A stretch of DNA of 32,115 nt, from positions 1 to 32,115 of the forward strand of contig CAMZEC010000026.1 of assembly GCA_947305645.1 (NCBI GenBank). Reading direction: 5' to 3'. This document shows positions 1-6,254 of the stretch, one piece after another. A program made the translations under genes and the position numbers. The notes under the pieces were generated by a model that saw only the letters and a program-made list of their open reading frames with translations, did not search any database and had not been told where the DNA came from. Source of the DNA: an uncultured Bacteroidales bacterium. GTDB lineage: Bacteria > Bacteroidota > Bacteroidia > Bacteroidales > UBA932. Each line of letters begins with the position of its first letter. Position 1 is the first letter of the stretch.

Positions 1-362
1 ACGGGCCTTTCACCCTCTGCGGACTGACTTTCCAGACAGTTCCGGTTCCTAGCTAGTTCTTTATGAATGGTCCTACAACCCCGATATCGCCTCAACGACA
101 CCGGTTTAGGCTCTTCCCATTTCGATCGCCACTACTTTGGGAATCGATATTTCTTTCTTTTCCTGCAGGTACTAAGATGTTTCAGTTCCCTGCGTTCGCC
201 CCATCTAACGATGGTCTGCAGACTTCATCTGCAGGGGTTCCCCCATTCGGACATCTCCGGATCAATTCCTGTTTGCAGATCCCCGGAGCTTTTCGCAGCT
301 TACCACGTCCTTCTTCGCTTTCGGAAGCCAAGGCATCCTCCGTTCGCTCTTGTAATCTTTCT
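1..362 (-). rRNA. 23S ribosomal RNA, 5' portion (runs off the window start)
   Basis: The reverse complement reads as the 5' domain of bacterial 23S rRNA. It shows the conserved GGATGCC near the 5' end (338 down to 332), GAAGGACGTGGTAAGCTGCG, the CCGAATGGGGGAACCC helix, GGAACTGAAACATCTTAGTA, and GTAGTGGCGATCGAAATGGG. The 5' end is placed by matching GGATGCC to E. coli positions 25-31, so it is accurate to a few bases. About 360 of roughly 2,900 nt are present; the rest lies beyond base 1. There is no 16S or tRNA between this gene and argH at 631, which is unusual for a Bacteroidales rRNA operon. Predicted open reading frames over this stretch are artefacts. Confidence 0.95.
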
Positions 363-561
363 CTCGTACTTTGTGAATCACACTTTGACGACTTAATCAA
401 CGTCTCGTGTTTCTTACTCGTTTTGCCTATGAAATTGTAGCCCTCACAACTCGAAAAAACTTCGAATTTATTATCAGACTATAATCTCTTTTTTTACCTC
501 GTTATCTCTCTCAGTATTGTCAATGAACTCTATTTTGTTTCCCCTCCTTTCGGAAGGGGAT
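363..561 (-). other. 23S rRNA leader with spacer-type boxA-like motif and 5' hairpin
   Basis: This is the transcribed leader between the promoter and mature 23S. On the minus strand it starts with a short hairpin (559 to 541; C/U-rich arm, GAAA tetraloop, G-rich arm). It then carries GTTCATTGACA at 528-518, the motif found in Bacteroidota rRNA leaders and 16S-23S spacers and associated with antitermination and processing. A further 150 bp of A/T-rich sequence leads to the 23S start. I looked for tRNA-Ile and tRNA-Ala, the usual spacer tRNAs, and see neither. Confidence 0.6.
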
Positions 562-593
562 GCAAAGGTAGTCATTTTTTTTAACCCAGCAAA
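562..593 (-). promoter_or_regulatory. Bacteroidota housekeeping promoter for the 23S rRNA
   Basis: On the minus strand TTTG (593-590) is followed after exactly 19 nt by TACCTTTGC (570-562). This matches the Bacteroidota primary sigma factor consensus of TTTG at -33 and TAnnTTTGC at -7. Long A/T runs upstream (594-615) look like an UP-element. Transcription should start near 555-557 and proceed into the leader and 23S rRNA. Confidence 0.85.
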
Positions 594-630
594 TTTTTTT
601 TAATTTTTTTTACAAATTACCTGCAAAAAC

Positions 631-2031
631 CTACCAATCGAGCTCCTGCTCCATTCTGCGGGCTATTTTATCGTTGCACAAATTGCCTATACTGCCGATA
701 TGGGTATGTCCGAGGTCGGGCACCTTGATAGCAGGAGATCCTTCGCTGCGCTCAGGATGACAACTGCTGCGCTCAGGATGACAACTGCTGCGCTCAGGAT
801 GACAACCGCTGCGCTCAGGATGACAGGCAGAGCGGTAACGGAACCGTCCTTCGTTCACCTCGATACCCACCTGCCTGTAGGCGTCGCGGAACGGAACCCC
901 GGCCAGCACGCGGGAATTCACCTCCTCAACGGTAAACAGATAATCGTAAAGCGGATTATCCAGAATATGTTCGTTAACTTCTATATGCTCCAGCATGAAA
1001 GCCGCCATCTGCAGGCATTCGTGCATGGTCTCCAGCGCCGGGAAGAGCACATCTTTCAAAAGCTGGTAGTCCCTATGATACCCGTGAGGCATATTGCTGC
1101 ACATAAGCGAAATCTCGTTCTCCACCGCCATCACACGGTTGCACTTGCCGCGCATAACCTCCCATACATCGGGATTCTTCTTGTGCGGCATGATGCTGGA
1201 ACCGGTGGTAAAGGCATCCGGGAACTTAATAAACCCATAGTTGGGCGACATATACATGCAGCAGTCGGAGGCGAACTTATTAAGCGTCAGCGCTACCGAC
1301 CCGAGGGCCGATGCCACGCAGCGCTCCGCCTTGCCGCGCGACAGCTGGGCCGCCACGGAATTGTAGTCCGGCACGGCGAAGCCCAGAAGCTCCGTAGTCA
1401 TCTCCCTGTCCAGGGGGAAGGAGCTGCCATAGCCGGCGGCGGAGCCCAGAGGGTTGCTGTTCACCACCTTGTACGCCCCGTGCAGCATGCACACGTCGCT
1501 CACCAGCGCCTCCGCGTATGCCCCGAACCAAAGCCCGAAAGAAGACGGCATGGCAATCTGGGCATGCGTGTAACCGGGCAGCAGCACGTCCTTGTACTTC
1601 TCGCTGAGCCCCTGCAGCACGCCGAACAGCGCGCGCACCTCATCACGGAACGCCAGCAGCTCGTCACGCAAAAACAGCTTGATGTCTACGAGCACCTGGT
1701 CGTTGCGGGAACGGCCGGAGTGGATCTTCTTGCCGACCTCCCCCAGCTTGCGGGTGAGCAGCAGTTCCACCTGGGAGTGGATGTCCTCGACGTCCGGCTC
1801 CAGCACGAAGCTGCCGTCCTCTACCGAAGCGGCTATCCCGTCCAGCGCCTCCGTCAGCACGGCAAGCTCATCGGAGCTCAGCAGGCCTATGCTCTCCAGC
1901 ATGCGTATGTGGGCCTTGGAGCCCATTATGTCGTAGCGGGCGAGCCGGAGGTCCAGCACGCGGTCGTTGCCCACGGTGAACGCCTCCACCCGCTCATCGG
2001 CGGCGGTGCCTTTATTCCAAAGTGTTGCCAT
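631..2031 (-). CDS. argH: argininosuccinate lyase with in-frame CHPERS-repeat insertion
   Basis: Last enzyme of arginine synthesis: cleaves argininosuccinate to arginine and fumarate in the cytoplasm. Family marks are HSGRSRND at residues 104-111, the catalytic His in YTHAQ (155), and the fumarase/lyase signature GSSIMPHKKNP at 277-287. It has 466 residues, longer than the bacteroidal form as I know it, because of an insertion at about 401-436. There CHPERS occurs four times in 7-residue steps, ending in EGSPAIK. Normal ArgH sequence resumes with HTHIGSIGNL, so the frame is intact and the protein may still work. The ATG at 2031 overlaps the 3' end of argE by 20 nt, as expected for the last gene of the operon. 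No clear terminator lies between its stop and the rRNA promoter. Confidence 0.95.
   Translation of the reverse strand: MATLWNKGTAADERVEAFTVGNDRVLDLRLARYDIMGSKAHIRMLESIGLLSSDELAVLTEALDGIAASVEDGSFVLEPDVEDIHSQVELLLTRKLGEVGKKIHSGRSRNDQVLVDIKLFLRDELLAFRDEVRALFGVLQGLSEKYKDVLLPGYTHAQIAMPSSFGLWFGAYAEALVSDVCMLHGAYKVVNSNPLGSAAGYGSSFPLDREMTTELLGFAVPDYNSVAAQLSRGKAERCVASALGSVALTLNKFASDCCMYMSPNYGFIKFPDAFTTGSSIMPHKKNPDVWEVMRGKCNRVMAVENEISLMCSNMPHGYHRDYQLLKDVLFPALETMHECLQMAAFMLEHIEVNEHILDNPLYDYLFTVEEVNSRVLAGVPFRDAYRQVGIEVNEGRFRYRSACHPERSGCHPERSSCHPERSSCHPERSEGSPAIKVPDLGHTHIGSIGNLCNDKIARRMEQELDW
724..831 (-). repeat. CHPERS 21-bp tandem repeat, four units, in frame in argH
   Basis: Four near-identical 21-bp units (core on the minus strand TGTCATCCTGAGCG..GC) lie head to tail. 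They finish with GAAGGATCTCC and a short tail encoding SPAIK that is shared with the copy in argD. The unit is exactly seven codons, so copy number can vary without breaking the frame. The core contains the imperfect hairpin ATCCT...AGGAT in its terminal unit. It belongs to the dispersed HPERSEGS-type intergenic repeats known from many bacterial genomes, here inside a coding region. Confidence 0.9.
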
Positions 2032-3112
2032 ATATATTATGTATAAGGTTCGCGTAAACTTCTGCGGCCGCCGCCACCTCGGAGCAGCGGATGAATTCGT
2101 CGGGCCGGTGCGAGCGCGACGATTCCCCGGGGCCGATCTTTATGGCGTCGCAGCCCATCCGCATCCAGTCGGAGGTGGTGGGAGAAGAAAAGCACTCCAG
2201 ACCTATGGCTTCCGCAGCGCGCACGAGGGGCGATCCGGGGCGGCTGGCAGATGAACGGTTGGCCATATTCCTGGGGACCAGCGTACTGCGGCAAATGGCC
2301 TGCAGCTCATCCAGAATCTCCTGGTTGCCGTACTGCTCCGTCGGGCGAATGTCCACTACGAAGCGGCAGGAGTCGGGGATGACGTTGTGCGCCGTTCCCG
2401 CCTGTATCTGGGTGACGCTCAGGCGCACCTCCCCCATCAGCGGCGACACCTTCGCGAAACGGTGGTTCCGCAGGGCGGCGATATCGTCCAGGGCGATGTA
2501 GAGGGCGTTCACCCCCTCTCCGCGGGCGGCGTGTCCGCTGACGCCTTTAGCCTCTCCGTCCAGCACCAACAGTCCGCGTTCGCTCGTTGCGGCACGCAGG
2601 CCGGTAGGCTCGCCCACAATTGCCCAGCGGGGCAGGCCGTACGAGGGGTCGGTGGCCAGAAGGCCGTCGGGCGAATACAGCCAGGCGGCGCCGTCGGGGC
2701 CGGAACGTTCCTCCTCGCAACAGAGGGCAAGCAGCAGGTTGAAAGGAAGCGGCTCCGAACGCAGGGCGCGGAAGACGGCAATCATGGCCGCCACGCTGCC
2801 GCCGTCGTCGTTGCTCCCCAGGCCGTAGATGACATCGGGGTCGTTCCCCGGGTCGAAGGGGTCGCGGGTGTAGCCGCCGTTGGCCGGAACCGTATCGATG
2901 TGGGCGTCGAGCACCAGGGTCGGACGTGCGGGGTCGTATCCCTCGGAACGGGCGACGATATTGCCGCGTGCGAGCTCGAAAGGCACGCCCCAGTCGCGCA
3001 GGGCCCCGCAGATGAGCTCCCGCACCGCCGCCTCTTCAAAAGAGACCGACGGAACACGGACCATCTGCCGCAGCAGCTCCAGCGAATCGCTTACATACCG
3101 GTTCATAGGCAT
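2012..3112 (-). CDS. argE: M20-family N-acylornithine/N-acylcitrulline deacylase
   Basis: Zinc-dependent amidohydrolase of the ArgE/DapE/ACY1 family, 366 residues. Visible motifs in order are the DAHIDTVP metal site, GSNDDGG with the bridging Asp, CCEEERSG with the catalytic Glu pair, VGEPTG, the dimerisation-domain VSGHAARGEG, and a C-terminal SHRPDEF carrying the last metal-binding His. In an operon with an N-acylornithine transcarbamylase the expected substrate is N-acyl-citrulline rather than N-acyl-ornithine, giving citrulline for ArgG. Whether the acyl group is succinyl or acetyl cannot be seen from this gene alone. The start at 3112 overlaps the end of argB by 10 nt and the end overlaps argH. 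A DapE-type desuccinylase is the main alternative, but position argues against it. Confidence 0.88.
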   Translation of the reverse strand: MPMNRYVSDSLELLRQMVRVPSVSFEEAAVRELICGALRDWGVPFELARGNIVARSEGYDPARPTLVLDAHIDTVPANGGYTRDPFDPGNDPDVIYGLGSNDDGGSVAAMIAVFRALRSEPLPFNLLLALCCEEERSGPDGAAWLYSPDGLLATDPSYGLPRWAIVGEPTGLRAATSERGLLVLDGEAKGVSGHAARGEGVNALYIALDDIAALRNHRFAKVSPLMGEVRLSVTQIQAGTAHNVIPDSCRFVVDIRPTEQYGNQEILDELQAICRSTLVPRNMANRSSASRPGSPLVRAAEAIGLECFSSPTTSDWMRMGCDAIKIGPGESSRSHRPDEFIRCSEVAAAAEVYANLIHNIYGNTLE

Positions 3113-3852
3113 ATCTGCGTTTTACCGATAAATACTTCCGGCACGCCGGCGCGAAGGGCGGCGAATGCAGTCTCCAGCTTGGGCAGCATGCCCTCGGAAA
3201 CAACTCCGGAGGCCTTAAGGTCCTCAAAAGCGGCTGCGTCGATCTGCGGAATCACGCTTTCCGGGCGCTCCCTGTCGGAGAGAACGCCGTCGAGCTCGAA
3301 CCAATACTGCAGGCGGGCGCCGAGGGCGGAGGCGAGCGACGCGGCCACGGTGTCGGCGTTGGTGTTCAGAAGCTGCCCGTTACCGTCGTGGTTGATGGCG
3401 GAGAATACGGGTACGAGCCCCTGGTCCAGCAGCCCCTGCACGAAAGGCACACGTACGCTCTGCGCGCTTACGTCTCCCACGAAGCCGAAGTCCACCGTAC
3501 AGCCGTCGGAGAGGGTACGGGGCGGGCGGCGGGAAGCCGTTATCACAGAGCCGTCGGGGCCGGCAAGGCCGACTGCATTGCAGCCTTCTGCCTGAAGCAG
3601 GGCGACGACGTGCTTGTTGTACCATCCCGCATAGACCATCGTAACTACCTGAAGGGTGGCGGCATCGGTGACGCGGCGGCCTTCCAGCTTTACCGGCTGG
3701 ATGCCGAGTGCTTCCTGCACCCGGGACGCCAGCACGTTGCCGCCGTGAACCAGCAGCTTGGGTGCGGGCGCAACGGCGAATTCGCGGCAGAAGCTCCGGA
3801 GCAGGGCTTCGTCGTCGAGTATGCGGCCTCCTATCTTGTAAACGGTGATCAT
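3103..3852 (-). CDS. argB: N-acylglutamate kinase
   Basis: Amino-acid-kinase fold enzyme that phosphorylates the side-chain carboxylate of N-acylglutamate. It has 249 residues, the usual length for the Bacteroidales form. Marks are the N-terminal YKIGG (phosphate-binding Lys6), LVHGG, GRRVTDAAT, NTNADTVAASLA, and SEGMLPKLE near the C-terminus, all in the right order. One oddity is that the normally glycine-only VHGGG substrate loop reads VHGGN here. The start ATG overlaps the argF' stop as ATGA, indicating translational coupling, and the end overlaps argE. Function is otherwise secure from family and operon. Confidence 0.92.
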   Translation of the reverse strand: MITVYKIGGRILDDEALLRSFCREFAVAPAPKLLVHGGNVLASRVQEALGIQPVKLEGRRVTDAATLQVVTMVYAGWYNKHVVALLQAEGCNAVGLAGPDGSVITASRRPPRTLSDGCTVDFGFVGDVSAQSVRVPFVQGLLDQGLVPVFSAINHDGNGQLLNTNADTVAASLASALGARLQYWFELDGVLSDRERPESVIPQIDAAAFEDLKASGVVSEGMLPKLETAFAALRAGVPEVFIGKTQICL

Positions 3853-4811
3853 AGGCTTTCGAGCATGCGTTTCATTACCACCTGGGCGGAGATTTCGCGG
3901 TTAGCGGCCTCCGGGATCACCAGGCTTTGGGGAGAATCGATTACCTCGTCGGTCACAATTACGTTGCGGCGGACGGGCAGGCAGTGCATGAAGTAGGCGT
4001 TGTCTGTTACCGCCATCTGGCGTGCGCCTACGGTCCAGCTGCCGTCTTTGCTGAGTATCTGGCCGTACTGCTCCGGGTTGCGTACGCCCGGGCAGCTCCA
4101 GTTCTTTGCGTAGATGAAGTCTGCGCCTTCGAAGGCCTTCATCTGGTCGTATTCTATGCGGGCGCCGGCGGTGAAGCGGGGGTCGAGTTCGTAGCCCTTC
4201 GGCTGGGCGACTACGACTTCGTATCCGGCAGCGACCATCCACTCGGCGAAGGAGTTGGGGACGGCCTGAGGCAGGGCGCGGGGGTGCGGGGCCCAGGTGA
4301 GGACCACCTTGGGACGTGCCTTGCGCTTGTATTCGTCTATGGTGATGAGGTCGGCGAAGGCCTGGCAGGGGTGCACGGTTGCGGACTCCAGGCTGATTAC
4401 CGGGCGGCCTGAGTACTGGATGAACTGGTTGAGCACTGTTTCTGCGTAGTCTGCTTCGCGGTCGGCCAAGCCGGCGAAAGAGCGGACACCTATAATGTCG
4501 CAGTAGCTGGCCATTACTGGGATGGCTTCGCGTAGGTGCTCGGATTTGTCGCCGTCCATCACTACGCCGAGTTCGGTTTCAAGCTTCCAGCTGTCCTGGC
4601 CGACATTCAGGACTATGGCGTTCATGCCAAGGTTCTGGGCGGCCTTCTGGCTGCTGAGGCGGGTGCGGAGACTGCTGTTGAAGAAGACGAGGAGGGCGGT
4701 CTTGTTGGCGCCCAGGGCCTTCCAGGCATAGCGGCCTTGTTTCACGGCTCTGGCCTCTGCGAGCGCTTGCTGCAGGTCTCCTATATCTTTGGCGTATAGA
4801 AATTGTTTCAT
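3849..4811 (-). CDS. argF': N-succinylornithine-type carbamoyltransferase (ArgF')
   Basis: Carbamoyl transferase of the N-acylornithine class, 320 residues. Carbamoyl-phosphate contacts are FNSSLRTR (44-51), HPCQ (147-150) and HCLP (276-279). The proline-rich loop at 175-188 (HPRALPQAVPNSF) marks the acetyl/succinyl-ornithine subgroup and is absent from ordinary OTCases. Residue 90, in DGDKSEH, is Ser. In the literature as I recall it, this position is Glu (92) in N-acetylornithine enzymes and Pro (90) in the Bacteroides fragilis N-succinylornithine enzyme, and Glu-to-Ser/Pro/Val changes switch specificity to succinyl. Ser90 therefore suggests a succinylated pathway. The gene follows argD after a 51-bp tandem repeat that fills the junction up to its ATG. 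Confidence 0.9.
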   Translation of the reverse strand: MKQFLYAKDIGDLQQALAEARAVKQGRYAWKALGANKTALLVFFNSSLRTRLSSQKAAQNLGMNAIVLNVGQDSWKLETELGVVMDGDKSEHLREAIPVMASYCDIIGVRSFAGLADREADYAETVLNQFIQYSGRPVISLESATVHPCQAFADLITIDEYKRKARPKVVLTWAPHPRALPQAVPNSFAEWMVAAGYEVVVAQPKGYELDPRFTAGARIEYDQMKAFEGADFIYAKNWSCPGVRNPEQYGQILSKDGSWTVGARQMAVTDNAYFMHCLPVRRNVIVTDEVIDSPQSLVIPEAANREISAQVVMKRMLESL

Positions 4812-4817
4812 CTTATC

Positions 4818-5008
4818 TTGCGTTTTGCCGCATTTCGCGACGTTTTGCGTCAGTTTACTGTCTTTTCCGGCCGTTTTGCCTCAAATCCGGCAGTTTTGCG
4901 TCAGTTTACTGTCTTTTTCGGCCGTTTTGCCGCATTTCGCGACGTTTTGCGTCAATTAACTGTCTTTTTCGGCCGTTTTGCCGCATTTCGCGACGTTTTG
5001 CGTCAGTC
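4818..5008 (-). repeat. 51-bp tandem repeat at the argD-argF' junction
   Basis: About four units with a strict 51-bp period: the landmark TTTTGCGTCA (plus strand) recurs at 4843, 4894, 4945 and 4996. Each unit also carries CATTTCGCGACG and GTCTTTTTCGGCCGTTTTGC; unit two is diverged. 51 bp is 17 codons, so the array stays in one frame with argD. The last 16 or so ArgD residues come from the promoter-proximal unit. A change of AGTAAAC to AGTTAAT in one unit makes the argD stop. The array ends only a few bases from the argF' start. Confidence 0.92.
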
Positions 5009-6254
5009 CGTCAGAATCAATGGCTTCAAGGAAGCGGTCGCAATCTTCTTTAGTTAAACACAGCGGCGGCAGGAGGCGGACGATGTTCGTGCCGGCGACC
5101 CCGGTGAAGATGTGCCTGTCGTACAACAGCTTGCGGCGGAGCTCGGCGATGGGGCCGTTAAACTCGATGCCGATCATGAGGCCGCGGCCCCGAATTTCCT
5201 TGATGGCTGGAGATCCTTCGCTGCACTCAGGATGACAGTCGCTGCGCTCAGGATGACAGCTGCTTCGCTCAGGATGACAGTCGCTGCGCTCAGGATGACA
5301 GCTGCTGCACTCAGGATGACAGTCGCTTCGCTCAGGATGACAGTGGGAAAGGCTGTCCAGGAGGTAGTCTCCGCAGGCGAGGGCGTTGGCCATGAGGCCT
5401 TCGTCTTCGATTATGTCGAGTACGGCGAGGGCGGCGGCGCAGGCCAGGTAGTTGCCGCCGAAGGTGGTGCCGAGCATGCTCTTGCGGGCCACGAATTCCG
5501 GGGAGATAAGTATGCCTCCGCAGGGGAAGCCGTTGGCAATGCCCTTGCCCATAGTGATGATGTCCGGCCGTATGCCTGTCCACTGGTGGGCGAAGAACTT
5601 GCCTGTTCGTCCGTAGCCACTCTGCACCTCGTCGAGCACCAGCATGGTGCCGTACTTGCAGCAAAGGGCCGAGAGCTCCTGCATGAAGCCCGCTGTAGGA
5701 ATGTTGATGCCGCCGCAACCCTGGATGCCCTCGATTATCACAGCCGCCACGTCTCCGCCGAGCAGCGCCGCCTCAACGGCAGCAAGGTCGCCGAGCTCGC
5801 AGAAGGTCACTTTGTGGTTGGCGTTAAACGGCGATACGATGGCGGGATTGTCGGTTGCCGCCACCGCTCCGGAGGTGCGTCCGTGAAAGCTCTTGCGGAA
5901 TGCCACCACACGGTCGCGCCCGGTATGGAAAGACGCCAGCTTGAGGGCGTTCTCGTTCGACTCGGCGCCACTGTTGTCGAGGAAGAGGGAGTAATCCTCG
6001 TAGCCGCTGGCCACTCCGATGCGGCGCGCGAGCTCTTCCTGCAGGGGATTGCGTACGCTGTTGGAGTAGAAGCCGATGCGGCCGGCCTGCCCGGTGAGCG
6101 CCTGCACGTAATGCGGATGGCAGTGGCCCACGGAAATCACCGCATGGCCACCGTAGAGGTCGAGGTACTCCGTGCCCTTGTCGTCCCAGACTTTGCAGCC
6201 GCGGGCGCGCACGGGCGTAACGTCGAAGAGCGAATATACATCGAAAAGTTCCAT
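4956..6254 (-). CDS. argD: N-acylornithine aminotransferase with in-frame CHPERS insertion and repeat-derived C-terminus
   Basis: PLP-dependent class-III aminotransferase converting N-acylglutamate semialdehyde to N-acylornithine. Key features are DNSGAESNENALK (93-105), the cofactor-contacting LDEVQSGYGRTG (207-218) and the PLP lysine K237 in TMGKGIANG. The 432-residue length exceeds the usual 370-400. Residues about 305-351 are an insertion of six CHPERS/CHPECS units ending EGSPAIK, after which normal sequence returns with EIRGRGLMIGIEF. A second oddity is the tail after residue 415, which is encoded by the 51-bp tandem repeat. Both changes keep the frame and fall outside the catalytic motifs. 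The ATG at 6254 directly abuts the argC stop, so the two are probably translationally coupled. Confidence 0.93.
   Translation of the reverse strand: MELFDVYSLFDVTPVRARGCKVWDDKGTEYLDLYGGHAVISVGHCHPHYVQALTGQAGRIGFYSNSVRNPLQEELARRIGVASGYEDYSLFLDNSGAESNENALKLASFHTGRDRVVAFRKSFHGRTSGAVAATDNPAIVSPFNANHKVTFCELGDLAAVEAALLGGDVAAVIIEGIQGCGGINIPTAGFMQELSALCCKYGTMLVLDEVQSGYGRTGKFFAHQWTGIRPDIITMGKGIANGFPCGGILISPEFVARKSMLGTTFGGNYLACAAALAVLDIIEDEGLMANALACGDYLLDSLSHCHPERSDCHPECSSCHPERSDCHPERSSCHPERSDCHPECSEGSPAIKEIRGRGLMIGIEFNGPIAELRRKLLYDRHIFTGVAGTNIVRLLPPLCLTKEDCDRFLEAIDSDGLTQNVAKCGKTAEKDS
5202..5342 (-). repeat. CHPERS 21-bp tandem repeat, six units, in frame in argD
   Basis: Six 21-bp units, the longest array in the window. 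Units alternate slightly: two read CHPECS instead of CHPERS because CGC has become TGC, and the linker residue alternates D and S. The array ends with the same GAAGGATCTCC plus SPAIK-coding tail as in argH, so the argH and argD copies share more than the 21-bp core. Alternation of D and S linkers suggests duplication of two-unit blocks. Confidence 0.92.

Noticed and set aside
63..440. Open reading frames over the first 440 bases on both strands
   Set aside because: The stretch is 23S rRNA and its leader; the frames have no protein-like features.
363..561. Spacer tRNA genes between argH and 23S
   Set aside because: No cloverleaf-like arms or CCA-end pattern seen in this stretch.
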